Of a stretch of 64,000 bases of DNA, positions 31,478-42,300 are shown piece by piece. Made by a program: the position numbers and the translations under genes. Under the pieces are notes generated by a model. That model was not told where the DNA came from and did not search any database. It saw only the letters and a program-made list of their open reading frames with translations. Where the stretch lies: positions 1 to 64,000 of the forward strand of contig NZ_CABFLN010000016.1 in the NCBI RefSeq assembly GCF_901873445.1, read 5' to 3'. This DNA comes from Gemella haemolysans (GTDB taxonomy: Bacteria; Bacillota; Bacilli; Staphylococcales; Gemellaceae). How positions within the stretch are numbered: position 1 is the stretch's first letter; the number at the start of each line of letters is the position of its first letter.

Positions 31478-32700
31478 TATTTTCTCTCCCCTCCTGTAAT
31501 TTGTAGGAATCGATCCTCTAATGATGTTGTTAATTCACGAATTGTATCTAATTCAACATTATTAGTTACTAAGTAAGTAATTATACGAGCTTTTTCTTCA
31601 CGATTTAGATTTTCAAATACAAATCCATCTTTAGTCAGTTCATATCTAACCCCTAGTTCTCTTACTAATAATTCTGTTTTTTCAACATCGTGTGTTGAAA
31701 TTAATGTTTTAACGACTTCATCTGCTACTAGATTTTCTAATTTATCATCAGCGATAATTTTACCTTTTTCAATTACGATAACTCTATCACAAACTTTTTC
31801 AATTTCATCAAGAAGATGTGATGAAATTAAAATTGAAACTCCTGTTGCTGCGATTTCTTTAAGTTTATTACGGAAATCTTGTACTCCTTGAGGGTCTAAG
31901 CCATTAACAGGCTCATCAAGAATAAGAATTTTAGGGTCATTTAATAATGCTTGTGCTAATCCAAGACGTTGACGCATACCTAGTGAATAAGTTTTAACTT
32001 TTTTTCTAATTACTTTTTTCAGTCCAACAAATTCAACTAGTTCTTTCATACGTGCTCTTGTTACTTTTTTTCCACATACACGTGCAATTTGTTTCAAGTT
32101 AGCCCAACCTGACATATAGTTATAAAACTCAGGTGTTTCAATCATAGCTCCAACTTCTTTAAGCATAGAAGTTCTTCCTAATCCAAGAGGTTTTTCGAAA
32201 CAATAAACATCACCTTTTGTTTTCTTAGTTAATCCTACCATCATTCTCATGATTGTAGTTTTACCACTTCCATTTGGTCCTAATAATCCGATTATCTCAC
32301 CTTCACGCATATCAAAGGTAATATCTTCAACAATTGTTTTTAAACCTATACGTTTTTTCACCCCTAGCACCTCTAGTACTACAGGTTTTTCCTCAACTTT
32401 TTCTACTTTTTTCCCTACTAACGCTTCTTCTTTCTCAATTGCTTGTACTAATTCATTTTTATCTAGTACAACTGTTTCGGCATACTCATCAGTTACTTTT
32501 TCTGTAACAGATGGCATAATTACTGTTTCTTCAAGATTCTCTTGTTCATTATGAGTCTTTCTAGTGTAAGTAGACGAATTCTCTATATCAACTTGCTTTC
32601 TTATTTTCTCAAGCAGATTTGAATAATCATCTGTTTTTTTACTATTTTTTGCCAATTCATCATTACTTAATATATCTTTATTTTTTTCTGAATTTGTCAT
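31477..32700 (-). CDS. ABC transporter ATPase with long disordered N-terminal extension
   Basis: A 407-residue ATPase. The conserved domain begins near residue 107 (VLEVLGVKKRIG), with Walker A GPNGSGKTT, Q-loop AMIETPEFYNYMSG, signature YSLGMRQRLGLAQAL and Walker B ILILDEPVNGLDPQG, typical of BcrA-type exporters. The first ~105 residues are a charged, low-complexity extension not found in the usual ~300-residue family members. It contains two similar short motifs, EETVIMP and AETVVLD, which look like possible phospho-Thr sites. First gene of an operon with a permease and an AraC regulator. Confidence 0.88.
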   Translation of the reverse strand: MTNSEKNKDILSNDELAKNSKKTDDYSNLLEKIRKQVDIENSSTYTRKTHNEQENLEETVIMPSVTEKVTDEYAETVVLDKNELVQAIEKEEALVGKKVEKVEEKPVVLEVLGVKKRIGLKTIVEDITFDMREGEIIGLLGPNGSGKTTIMRMMVGLTKKTKGDVYCFEKPLGLGRTSMLKEVGAMIETPEFYNYMSGWANLKQIARVCGKKVTRARMKELVEFVGLKKVIRKKVKTYSLGMRQRLGLAQALLNDPKILILDEPVNGLDPQGVQDFRNKLKEIAATGVSILISSHLLDEIEKVCDRVIVIEKGKIIADDKLENLVADEVVKTLISTHDVEKTELLVRELGVRYELTKDGFVFENLNREEKARIITYLVTNNVELDTIRELTTSLEDRFLQITGGERK

Positions 32701-32739
32701 TATTTGTAGAAGATTCCTTTCTCATAAATTTTCTTTTAT

Positions 32740-32748
32740 ATTATATCA
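32740..32748 (-). promoter_or_regulatory. Extended -10 promoter of the ABC/AraC operon
   Basis: Minus strand TGATATAAT, with TATAAT at 32740-32745 and the TG element at 32747-32748. No clear -35. It lies 40 bp before the ATPase start. Confidence 0.6.
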
Positions 32749-33175
32749 TATTTATACTATTATTTCCATTAAATAATGAATAATTATTTTTTATTTTACT
32801 ACTTTTACCTTGTTAACATTGTAAATCATAATTTAAGATTTTTTTATTTATCAAAATCCCATTATATTATGAAAACCTGAAACCTACACACATCAACATT
32901 CATAGAATTTACATCTATTTATATTTTCTTAAAATTTTGATTATACTTGTACATACTTTATTATAAAAATTCTAAAAATTTATAGATAATATTTATCCCT
33001 TTACTATAACTTAATCTACTAAGAAAATCTATATTTGTTTTTATAATCGCATTTTATGGAACTTTAGAATAAAATAAAATATTACAGATATAATATACTT
33101 TTTCTCATTTACATAATTCTAATTTCATTATTCAAATTCTATACTATATCAAAATTAAAATTGTATTTCAATTTA
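32749..33175. other. AT-rich divergent spacer
   Basis: About 430 bp between divergent promoters. I see no ORF with a ribosome binding site, no RNA gene and no strong hairpin. Confidence 0.6.
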
Positions 33176-33184
33176 TGCTATAAT
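33176..33184 (+). promoter_or_regulatory. Extended -10 promoter of fthC
   Basis: TGCTATAAT (33176-33184) lies 20 bp before the fthC start, so the leader is very short. The -35 is weak. Confidence 0.65.
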
Positions 33185-33204
33185 ATAACTTGAGGTGATA
33201 TACT

Positions 33205-33771
33205 ATGAAAAAAACACTTAGAAAAAAATATATACTTGAAAGAAATAATTTATCTAAAGGCTATAGAGAATCTTCTACTAATTCAATCTTTACAACATTG
33301 GAAGAACAAAATTTCTTCGAATCCTCAGAAAAAATATTTATATACGTGGGATTTGGTAGCGAAATCACAACTGAAACTTTTATAAAAAAATGGATAAATA
33401 AAAAACAAATCTTTGTTCCAAAAATAGAAAATGGAAAGATGAATTTAATTCACTTAAAATCTTGGGATGAGCTTGCTCCAGGACATTTCGGAGTATTAGA
33501 ACCAACTTCATCCGACTACTACGAAGGAAAAATAGACTTAGTAATTACTCCTTCTATCGTTTTCGATAACAATGGATATCGACTTGGTTATGGTAAAGGA
33601 TACTACGATAAATATTTCTCATCAAGAGAATATGATATTAGCGTTGGTTTATCTTACCATAAACTACTACAAGATAATGTTCCTAAAGAAGATCACGATA
33701 TAAAAGTAGATGTAATCATAACCGAGGAGAAAATTTTTATAATCAATGAAAAATATAATAGTAACAACTAG
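33205..33771 (+). CDS. fthC: 5-formyltetrahydrofolate cyclo-ligase
   Basis: A 188-residue enzyme (MTHFS) that converts 5-formyltetrahydrofolate to 5,10-methenyltetrahydrofolate with ATP. It has the N-terminal basic motif LRKKYILERNNLS and the C-terminal signature GYRLGYGKGYYDKYFS (about residues 130-145), with VPKIENGKMNLI in the middle. Its last 26 bp overlap the following methyltransferase gene, which indicates a coupled two-gene operon. In other genomes the same gene is named ygfA or yqgN. Confidence 0.94.
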   Translation: MKKTLRKKYILERNNLSKGYRESSTNSIFTTLEEQNFFESSEKIFIYVGFGSEITTETFIKKWINKKQIFVPKIENGKMNLIHLKSWDELAPGHFGVLEPTSSDYYEGKIDLVITPSIVFDNNGYRLGYGKGYYDKYFSSREYDISVGLSYHKLLQDNVPKEDHDIKVDVIITEEKIFIINEKYNSNN

Positions 33772-34501
33772 TGTAAAAACAAATTCAGAACTTAATGAAA
33801 AAGCTCAACAACTCGCAGATGATTTAAGATTAAAATATAAAATGAGAAATAAGAAAACAATAAAACAATTATTATCCTCATCAGATGGTGTACTAGTAGT
33901 CTATAAGAACAAATTAAGCTACTTCGAAAACGATTCAGAATTTTTCTTTCATTTAGATACAACCGCATTAAAAATAAAAAATTCGGATAACGAACCTTTA
34001 GTAGAAATAATTAAAGAAGAAAAACAAAATATTCTTGATTGTACTATGGGATTGGCTGGAGATAGCATTTTATTAAGTTATTACGGGCATAATGTTACAT
34101 CTCTTGAAAAAAATAATATAGTATATTTAATTACAACTAATGGTCTAGAAAATTATATTTCTTCAAATGAGGCTATAAATAATGCAATGCGTAAAATTAA
34201 AACTCATAATATCGATTGTCTAGATTACCTAAAACAATGTCCAAACGATAACTATGACATAATATATTTCGATCCGATGTTTTCTCACAATATTTCAGAA
34301 TCAAATAATCTGGAAGGAATTCTACCATTAGCTGATTCAACCTTCCCGTACGAAGAATTTATCAAAGAAGCAAAACGTATCGCAAGAAAAAAAATAATAG
34401 TGAAAGCCCATTTTAAAGATACTGTTTTTGAAAAATATAATTTCACTAGAATAACAAGAAAAAACACAAAATTTCATTATGGCTATATTAATATAAAATA
34501 A
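33746..34501 (+). CDS. RsmJ-like class I SAM-dependent methyltransferase
   Basis: A 251-residue methyltransferase of the RsmJ/DUF548-like group. The SAM-binding motif is LDCTMGLAGDSILLSYYG (about residues 93-110), followed by an acidic LEKN; the catalytic-type motif IIYFDPMFSHN (about 172-182) matches the YLDPMFP block of 16S rRNA m2G1516 methyltransferases. Firmicute members are less well characterised, so rRNA modification is a likely but not proven role. It overlaps fthC by 26 bp. Confidence 0.82.
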   Translation: MKNIIVTTSVKTNSELNEKAQQLADDLRLKYKMRNKKTIKQLLSSSDGVLVVYKNKLSYFENDSEFFFHLDTTALKIKNSDNEPLVEIIKEEKQNILDCTMGLAGDSILLSYYGHNVTSLEKNNIVYLITTNGLENYISSNEAINNAMRKIKTHNIDCLDYLKQCPNDNYDIIYFDPMFSHNISESNNLEGILPLADSTFPYEEFIKEAKRIARKKIIVKAHFKDTVFEKYNFTRITRKNTKFHYGYINIK

Positions 34502-34545
34502 AAACCAAAAATCAAGCTTTAAAGCTTAATTTTTGGTTTTTCATT
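34499..34545. terminator. Bidirectional terminator between convergent genes
   Basis: Near-perfect stem AAAAACCAAAAATCAAGCTT / AAGCTTAATTTTTGGTTTTT (34502-34541). A-rich on one side and U-rich on the other, it can stop both the methyltransferase transcript and the UPF0223 transcript. It overlaps the last codons of the UPF0223 gene. Confidence 0.9.
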
Positions 34546-34785
34546 TTTCATTTCTTTTACAGCTAAGTAGCCATCGTAACCTGTAATTTCTTTAAACTCA
34601 CGATACAGTGAATTCTCTTCAGATTTCGCTCGAACTACGTTTTTAAATTCTTTATACATTGACTTAAACTCTGCAAGTTCCACACCAGTCAAATAACATG
34701 CTTCTATTAAATCTAAAAATTTAATGATTACAGTTATTTCTTCTGTATTGTATAAAGTGTAGTCTATAGGATAATTAAATTCCAT
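34519..34785 (-). CDS. UPF0223 family protein
   Basis: An 88-residue cytoplasmic protein matching the UPF0223 (YktA-like) family. It has the typical start NYPIDYTLYNTEEITVII, a central helix ending AYLTGVE-like, and the closing REFKEITGYDGYLAVKEM. Its function is unknown. It starts 8 bp after the response regulator stop, so the two are co-transcribed. The terminator stem at 34499-34545 overlaps its 3' end, which encodes a Lys-Pro-rich tail (NEKPKIKL). Confidence 0.88.
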   Translation of the reverse strand: MEFNYPIDYTLYNTEEITVIIKFLDLIEACYLTGVELAEFKSMYKEFKNVVRAKSEENSLYREFKEITGYDGYLAVKEMKNEKPKIKL

Positions 34786-34793
34786 AATACTAC

Positions 34794-35468
34794 CTACTCA
34801 AATGTATATCCAACACCACGAACAGTTCTTAGATTTTTATCATAACCAATTTTTCGTAGTTCTTTTCTTAACCCTGAAATATAAACCTCAATCGCATTAA
34901 TAGTCGTTTCTGAATCAACACCCCATACACGATCGAAAATTTCTTCTTTCTCTAATACAATATTATTATTTATTACAAAGAATGATAATAATTCAAGATA
35001 TTTTCCTTTAATAGTATCCAACGTTCCACCATTAGATGATACCAATTCATTTTTAAGATCTAATACTAAATCTTTATATGTAATCTCATTCTCACCTTTC
35101 AAGTTACTTTCACGTTGAAGTAAGTTAGACATAGTTGTTAGTAAAAGAGAAGCATCCGCTACACGTGGTAGATATTCTGTAACTCTATGCTTCATAACTC
35201 TAGCCTTTTCTTCCGTTGATTCAGCTATAGTTATTACAATTACTGGTATTTTAAGTTCTTTTTCTTCACGAATATAATCTAATAGATCTATTCCACCCAT
35301 ACCGGGCAAGATACTGTCCGCTATGACAAAATCATATACATTTTCATCGACAAATTTTTGTCCATCTAATCCATTATAACAAACATCGGCATCAAATTTC
35401 CCTGCGATTGCAGCCTTCAATGATGCAGCTAATAATTTATCATCTTCAACAATAAGTGCTTTAAGCAT
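34794..35468 (-). CDS. Atypical orphan OmpR-family response regulator
   Basis: A 224-residue regulator with an N-terminal receiver domain (IVEDD acidic pocket, residues 6-10; phospho-acceptor Asp51 in VIADSILPGMGG; Thr80) and a C-terminal winged helix (LELLSFFVINNNIVLEKEEI and IEVYISGLRKELRKIG, ending TVRGVGYTFE). The invariant Lys of the KPF switch motif is replaced by Arg102 and followed by VAD rather than PF, so phosphorylation-dependent switching may be altered. No histidine kinase gene lies nearby. The ATG at 35468 is chosen over the TTG three bases earlier because of its spacing to AGGAGGAG. Confidence 0.9.
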   Translation of the reverse strand: MLKALIVEDDKLLAASLKAAIAGKFDADVCYNGLDGQKFVDENVYDFVIADSILPGMGGIDLLDYIREEKELKIPVIVITIAESTEEKARVMKHRVTEYLPRVADASLLLTTMSNLLQRESNLKGENEITYKDLVLDLKNELVSSNGGTLDTIKGKYLELLSFFVINNNIVLEKEEIFDRVWGVDSETTINAIEVYISGLRKELRKIGYDKNLRTVRGVGYTFE

Positions 35469-35566
35469 CAAAAACTCCTCCTTTAATTTTTTAACTTTTA
35501 TTTCTCTAAGTAAATATTTTATAACTTTTCTAAAAAAAATACAACTAAAAAGTACTATATTTTTTA

Positions 35567-35968
35567 CTATTTTTTCACTATAAGAAAATAGATAATACTA
35601 GAAATAATAATTCCAACCAAAGCACCACTACTATCTATTAATACATCAATGACATTACCATCACGACCTACTACAAAAGTCTGGTGAAATTCATCGGTCG
35701 AAGCGTATACAACAGAAAATACTTGGCTTAGAATGGCAGTTTTTTTATAATTTCTACGACTATTAACTTTCATAAATATATTTGATAAATAAGAAAATGA
35801 AAAAAATCCTAAAATCATGTATTCACTAAAGTGACCCATTTTTCTTACGATTAAATCATTTGATATTTTCGACGATTCCTCTCCAGCTTGATTAGAAAAT
35901 AAAAATATAACTATACAAACTAAAATCAATATTATTAATGAAAAGTATTTCTTATATAAAACTTTAAT
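35567..35968 (-). CDS. VanZ-like membrane protein (probable ATT start)
   Basis: A VanZ-family protein with four predicted membrane helices. Family motifs are FSNQAGEES near the first helix, KMGHFSEYMILG and YASTDEFHQTFVVGRDGNVIDVLIDSSG (read in parts). Its function is unknown; VanZ gives low-level teicoplanin resistance in enterococci. The only ribosome binding site, AAGGAG at 35977-35982 (minus strand), is spaced 8 nt from an in-frame ATT at 35966-35968, giving a basic N-terminus (KVLYKKYFSL). A later TTG at 35929 has no SD and would cut into the first helix. I therefore choose the ATT start. Confidence 0.78.
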   Translation of the reverse strand: MKVLYKKYFSLIILILVCIVIFLFSNQAGEESSKISNDLIVRKMGHFSEYMILGFFSFSYLSNIFMKVNSRRNYKKTAILSQVFSVVYASTDEFHQTFVVGRDGNVIDVLIDSSGALVGIIISSIIYFLIVKK

Positions 35969-35984
35969 AAAAATTTCTCCTTAG

Positions 35985-36229
35985 TATTTAATTTAATATT
36001 TTTTTCCTACTCTATATCATATCACATTCTCTAACTTAATGGTAACATTTGTAAGTAAAATAAGCAAAAAATTACTCTAGATTTTTTTATAATCATCTAA
36101 AAAACATAATATTTTCATTAGATTACAGATATAATGAAAGTTATTATTAATTATTATAAAAGAAAATTTAATTTTATAGAATCCTAAAAAACTTCACCCT
36201 ATATCCTTATTAATTTTTTGTCTATCATG
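35985..36229. other. AT-rich spacer upstream of VanZ-like gene
   Basis: No coding region or RNA gene recognised. It should contain the promoter for the VanZ-like gene, but no hexamer pair with 17-bp spacing stands out. Confidence 0.5.
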
Positions 36230-36293
36230 TAAAAATAGAGGATGATTCTTTAAATATGATTTCGAAAATAATCAATTTAGCAGAATCATCCCC
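36230..36293 (-). terminator. Terminator of the LANTG surface protein gene
   Basis: Stem GGATGATTCT (36240-36249)/AGAATCATCC (36282-36291), then CTCTATTTTTA on the minus strand. The loop contains GATTTCGAAA, similar to other GAGTGATTC-type hairpins in this window. Confidence 0.8.
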
Positions 36294-36391
36294 TAATAAC
36301 TTAGTAATATATTTACGAAATACCGCAACCTAGCAATGAACTATACTAATCTAAGCAATAAATATTAAATATACCCCACTAACAAATTATT

Positions 36392-39300
36392 TTAATTTTC
36401 TTTTTTTCTAAGTAGATAAAGAGCAAGTAACACAGCACTTCCGAAGAAGATTGATGTATCTGATTTTTCTTCACCAGTATTAGCCAGTAGTCCCTTTCTA
36501 ACAGTTCCTTTAACACTATCTAAAGTTGGCGTCAATTGTTCTGAAGCCCCAAAAGGGAGAGGCATTTTAACATTTGATTCTTGCGGTTTGTTTTCTCGTG
36601 GCGGCACTACATTGTCTCTTTCTGGTACTTGCGTTTTATCCTCACGCGGTGGTACTGGTTTGTCACCTTTTGGCTCTTGCGGTTTGTCCTCACGTGGTGG
36701 CACTGGTTTGTCACCTTTTGGTTCTTGCGGTTTATCCTCACGTGGTGGTACTGGTTTGTCATCTTTCGGTTCTTGCGGTTTGTCATTAGTTGGTTTGTTT
36801 TCGCAAGTACATTTACCATCTTTACCATTTTTAATAATCAGTTCATTTTTGCTTCCGTCTGGATTTGTTATGATAATAGTACGACTTCCATCGGCATTTT
36901 CTTTTGTTTCAATTGTCGCTGATTTACCATCAACTCCATCGCGTCCATTAACTCCATCTACTCCGTTATAGATATCTTCCTCACTAATCAAAGTATCTCC
37001 AGCAGTATATGTTAAACTATTATCATTATCATAATAAACCGTAATATGAACTCCAATTGGCTTAGGTGTTGGTTGCGAAGCTGGAGTAACATCCACACTT
37101 CTTGCTCTTCTAGTGCTTCTAGGTTGCGCTGGATAAATTGGTTTCAATTCAACTCTTGGTGCACGACCATCTTTTCCGTTTTCTCCATTTTTAACAGTTG
37201 TTGTGATTGGTTCTTTTCCATCTGGTTGTGCGATTGAAATTGTATGACTTCCATCTGGGTTTGTCACAACACTAACTGTAGGTGTGAAACCGTCTTTTCC
37301 AGCGTCACCTTTATCACCTTTTGGTCCAGCGACTCCTGTTTCTCCTTTGTCACCTTTTGCTCCTTTGATGTTTCCTGCTTGCTGCCATGTACCATCTCTC
37401 TTAACAAGTACATCTCCTGTTGTTGTGTTGATAAATGTATCCCCGTCTTTTCCATCAGTTGCTGTTGGTGTACTTGTGCCACTTAGGATATCTTTTCCGT
37501 CGCGTCCATTCGCTCCATCGGCTCCGTTTTGTCCATCATGACCTTGAAGACCTTGGTCTCCTTTGTCACCCTTAGCTCCTTTGATGTTTCCTGCTTGTTG
37601 CCATGTACCATCTCTCTTAACAAGTACGTCGCCTGTTGTTGTGTTGATGAATGTATCACCATCTTTTCCATCTTGGGCTGTTGGTATGCTTGTGCCATTT
37701 AGAATATCTTTTCCATCACGTCCATTTTGTCCGTTTGTTCCATTTTGACCATCACGTCCTTGAAGACCTTGGTCACCTTTATCACCTTTTGCTCCTTTGA
37801 TGTTCCCTACTGGTTTCCACTCTCCATCTTTCTTAACAAGTACATCTCCTGTTGTTGTGTTGATGAATGTATCACCATCTTTTCCATCTTGGGCTGTTGG
37901 TGTGCTTGTGCCGTTTAGGATATCTTTTCCATCGCGTCCAGTTACTCCGGCTTCACCTTTGTCTCCCTTAGGTCCGGCTACTCCAGCATCTCCTTTGTCT
38001 CCTTTTGGTCCGGCTACTCCAGCGCCACCTTTTGCTCCGTCTTGACCATCTTTAATGACAGATATTCCTAGAACCGTATCTGTTTCTTCATCAAACTGAT
38101 TATTTGCATTCTTATCACTATAGAACGTTAACGTAGTTTCTTTCTTAGTCTCATCACGATCTACTTTGACTTTTGGAGTTTCTCCATCTTTACCATTCTT
38201 GATAATTGTTTCAACAGGTTTACCGCCTGGTTGTGAAATCGTAATGGTATGAGTTCCGTCATTGTTTTCCTTCACTGTAACTGTCGGAGTCGGTGGCGTT
38301 AAGTCTACAACATCTATCGTAATATCTTTTGTTAGAAACTTGCCTCCTGTACTTGTTACAGTTACTGGTATATCAAATGCTCCAGCTACTGTCGGTGTTC
38401 CTGAAATAGTTTTACTTGCTTCATCATACGTTACACCCGCTGGAAGTTTTGTTTTATCAAACGTTAATGTGGCACCCGTTGGTACTGCAAACGTAATTGG
38501 ACGAAGACCAGTTTTTCCTAGCGCAATCATTTGGCGATCATTTTTGATGTCTAATGATACTGGATCATCTACTACCGTTACAATGATAATCTCTTCTGCA
38601 CTACCTTTACCTAATGTTTCAGAATCCAATGTTGCTTTTAAACGAACTTTATAGACACCAGGTTTTGTTGGAGTTCCGCTAATTGTATGCGTTGCAGCAT
38701 TATAATTTAAACCTGCAGTTGATTCAAGATACGAGTCTAAGTCTGTTTCCGGTAAATCTACACTTAAGTAACGAGCTCCTAAGTTCGAATGTTCACTATG
38801 AGTAACAAGCATATTCTTAATAGCTGTACCTAGGCGAACCGTTTGTTCTTTTTCTGTAACATTAATGCTTACCGGAAGTGGGCGAACATTAATTTTAATA
38901 TGTCCCCCATCAACTGGTGATTCTGCCATTTCTGGGAAAGTCGCTTTATATGGAATTAAGTATTCTCCCACTTTAGATGGTGTACCGGAAATAGTTCTTG
39001 TATCTGAATTATAAGTAACTCCTGGCGGAAGTTTACTTGTATCTACTTCTAATCTTGCTTTAGTATCTGAAGGATTTAACACTACATTATCGATAGCAGT
39101 TAGAACTGTCTTCTCTTGTTCCTTATTCGCAACTTCAACACTTAAATCACGTGGCGTTACCTCAATCGTTAACGTTGCACTTGCTGTTGAATTACCACTA
39201 ATTGTCGGACTAGTTGCTGTAAATGTCGCTGTATAAGTTCCTACTTTTGTAGGAGTTCCTGAAACAGTTTTTGTCGCAGCATCATAGTTTACACCTGGAG

Positions 39301-42300
39301 GTAGTGAACCTGAAGTTATCGATAGCACAGCGCCATCTGCTTGGAGGTTAATCGGTGGCAGTTCATCTAAAGCTTTTACTGTTTTTGTATTATCAGGAAT
39401 AGAAAAGTTTAGTGGTACACTGTTTACTGTGATATTTACATACCCATATGTAGATTGATTTGTACCACCTGCGGTAGTTCTATTAACATAGCCATACACT
39501 TGGAAAGTCCCTACTTGAGTCGGAGTACCTGTGATTGTTTTTCTGTCTGCAGACCAGCTTAAACCTCTTGGTAAAGTACCTCCAACTGAACTTACAGTCG
39601 CATTTGCAGGAATTTTAAGTGTAATTGGAGTTATTTCATTACCTGCTGTTAATATGTAACTAGCTTCTGGAACGCTGAAGTTTCCTGGCGTTACTGTGAG
39701 GTCGACTAACTTAGTAATTGATTTATCATTTTTAGTAGCCTTTACCGGAATAATATAACGACCTTCATATTGCCCCTTCCCTGATAGAGTCTTAGTACTT
39801 TCATCATAAGTTATTCCCTCTGGCAACTTAGTAGGGTCAACTGTAACCGTTGCGCCATCAGTAGCTGTGACAACCATATCTTTGAATTTAGTACCTTCTA
39901 CAACCGTCTGTTTATCATTTGTGATAGATAGAGCTAAATCAGTTACTGGTGAAGCATTCACTTCATAAGTAAACTTAGTCTTAATTTGTCGGCTTTGACC
40001 TTCAGTATTAGTATATGTAGCTGTAACAACTGCTTCTTTTCGACCATCAGTTTTTTTCAGAGCATAACCCACTAAACCTGTATTATCCGCATTAGGACTT
40101 AGGTGAATATAGTCACCCTCTGATTCAACCATTAATTTAGTAATCTTACTACCATTCGTCATTGAGACAGGAATATTTGGAATTTCTTGACCTTCAGTCA
40201 ATGTTTTATGATCAATATTATTTATACCATCCATCACTTCAAACTTATATGTACGTGACGGAACATTAGCCCCGAAGTGCCCATCTCGAGCTGTGGCAGT
40301 AATTGTATAAACACCTGCAGCTAAAGTCTTACCATTTTGTTTTATTACCTTAAATCTAGTAGGATTCTCAGTATCTTTTGTAATTTCAACTCCATCAGGT
40401 TTACTATTGATTTCTAGTATTGCATTAGACTTATTAAGTACTAAATCTCCGATTTTTTGTTCCTTATCAGAGATAGGCACAGCTACTGGAATTGGATTAG
40501 TCACTCGGTAAAGCTTGTCCGCATCAAACATAACATCAGCGTTAGTAATAGTATAGTTTGCTCTTAAAACGTCATTTTTATTTGGAGTTGTTTGTGAGAC
40601 TTCCTTAGTAACTAGATTTAAATGATAGTTTGTTACCCTACCGATATTATCCGTTATTTGAAAATCAACAAAATAAGTACCTGCTCTTTCTGGAAGACTT
40701 TTAAAGTTTAATCGATAAGGTGAGATTTCACTCTTATACCACATCCCACTTGTTTGAGACTCCACGCTAACATTATCTGTTAGAACATCTGAAACTGAAC
40801 TAGAACCGTTAATAAATAGATTATCTCCTGTTGCCGGACCATCTTTTATAAGCTCTACTTTAACTCCATCACTACCACCTGTTTGTTCTAACTTAGTAAT
40901 AGTTATCGGAGCGACATTATTGACGATATTATATTCATTTCTTTTTCCAGGTAATGACAACCAAAGATTAGATGTATATTGTGGACTATTTGGTGTTGCA
41001 TCCGCTATCGTCTGCGGTTCATTAGATTCCAGATAATAACCAAAAGGCGTAGCGGTCATATAAGCTGTATTAGTACTACTATCATAGGTTACTGAGTCCC
41101 CTCTAGGATTATTGATATCACTAGTATCTCTTAAGTCTTTAACCACTTTAAACACCGGTGGTTCTTCTATTGTTAAGTTAGCTACAGCTCTAGTATATGG
41201 ATCCGTTTTGGACTGTACTCCAATAACATAATTTCTACTTTCTATTGAATTATTTAAAGTGACTGTTTTTGTTATATAACCTGTTGTTTTGTCGAAAGTA
41301 TATCCCAACGCCTTAGCATCTGGAGTTAACTCTACATCATCCCAACCTATTCTCGTCAATCCGACCTTATATTTCAGGTCAACTGTAGAACCATCTTTTT
41401 TCAATTTATAATCTCGAATGTTACGACCGGAATCATCTCCAAAATAACGCTCTAAGGTCATATAAGGAGCCCCTTCAGAAGATTTCACCTCTACATTTGT
41501 AGTATATGATTTACCTCGATAAGTGAATCCCACATTATAAAGACCTGGTTCTACACTTGGTAAAACAGCTCCCGTTAGATACCCTTTATAATGTGTTTTC
41601 CCATCAGAACCGGTAAAACTTGAATAACTAGCTCTCAACCCTAATTTCTTAGCATCCTCATTTAAAGCAAAATTTCTGTTTCCATTGTAATATGTGTTCT
41701 CATTTGTATCATCATTTCCATACACAACATTTGAAATATCGTAACCAATCTCAGTTGAAATCGGTGCACCGTTTGAATAAATTACTTTTGACCCAGTTCT
41801 AGGAGTAAGTTCTGGAGAATCCGTACTTGTCTCTGCAGGAGTTACCGTTGTCTCCAACCTATAACTAACTTTCCCTGAATGCCCCGCTCGTCTAAGCTCT
41901 AAATATAGTACCTCAAGAGCCGTTTCTAAAGTTCGAACACTATTATTTAATTCTTCTAAGCTGGCTTTATCTTTTGTTAAAACCTGTTGCGCTTTATTTT
42001 CTTCCTGCTTAGAACTCTCTAAATATTTTGTCAACTTAGTTCTAACTTCTGCACTAACATCTTTTCCAGCTATATATTTTTCAGCTTCTTGGCTAACTGC
42101 CTTAGATTCCAAAAGTCTGTTCGATAGAGTGTCTTTGGCTTCTTGAACTTCTTTTGATTCCAAAAATTTTTTATCTTCTTTTTCTTTTGCTTCTGAAGTT
42201 TTTTCTGCTTCTTTTTCTTTAGTATCTACTTTATCGGCAGTCTTCTTATCAGCATTTTCTTCTGATTTTGGTTTTGTTCCTACGTTAGTCGAACTTTCAA

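Noticed and set aside
36574..38050. Long open frames antisense to the Pro-rich and collagen-like repeats
   Set aside because: They arise from the repetitive codon pattern of the real gene, repeat among themselves, and lack ribosome binding sites.
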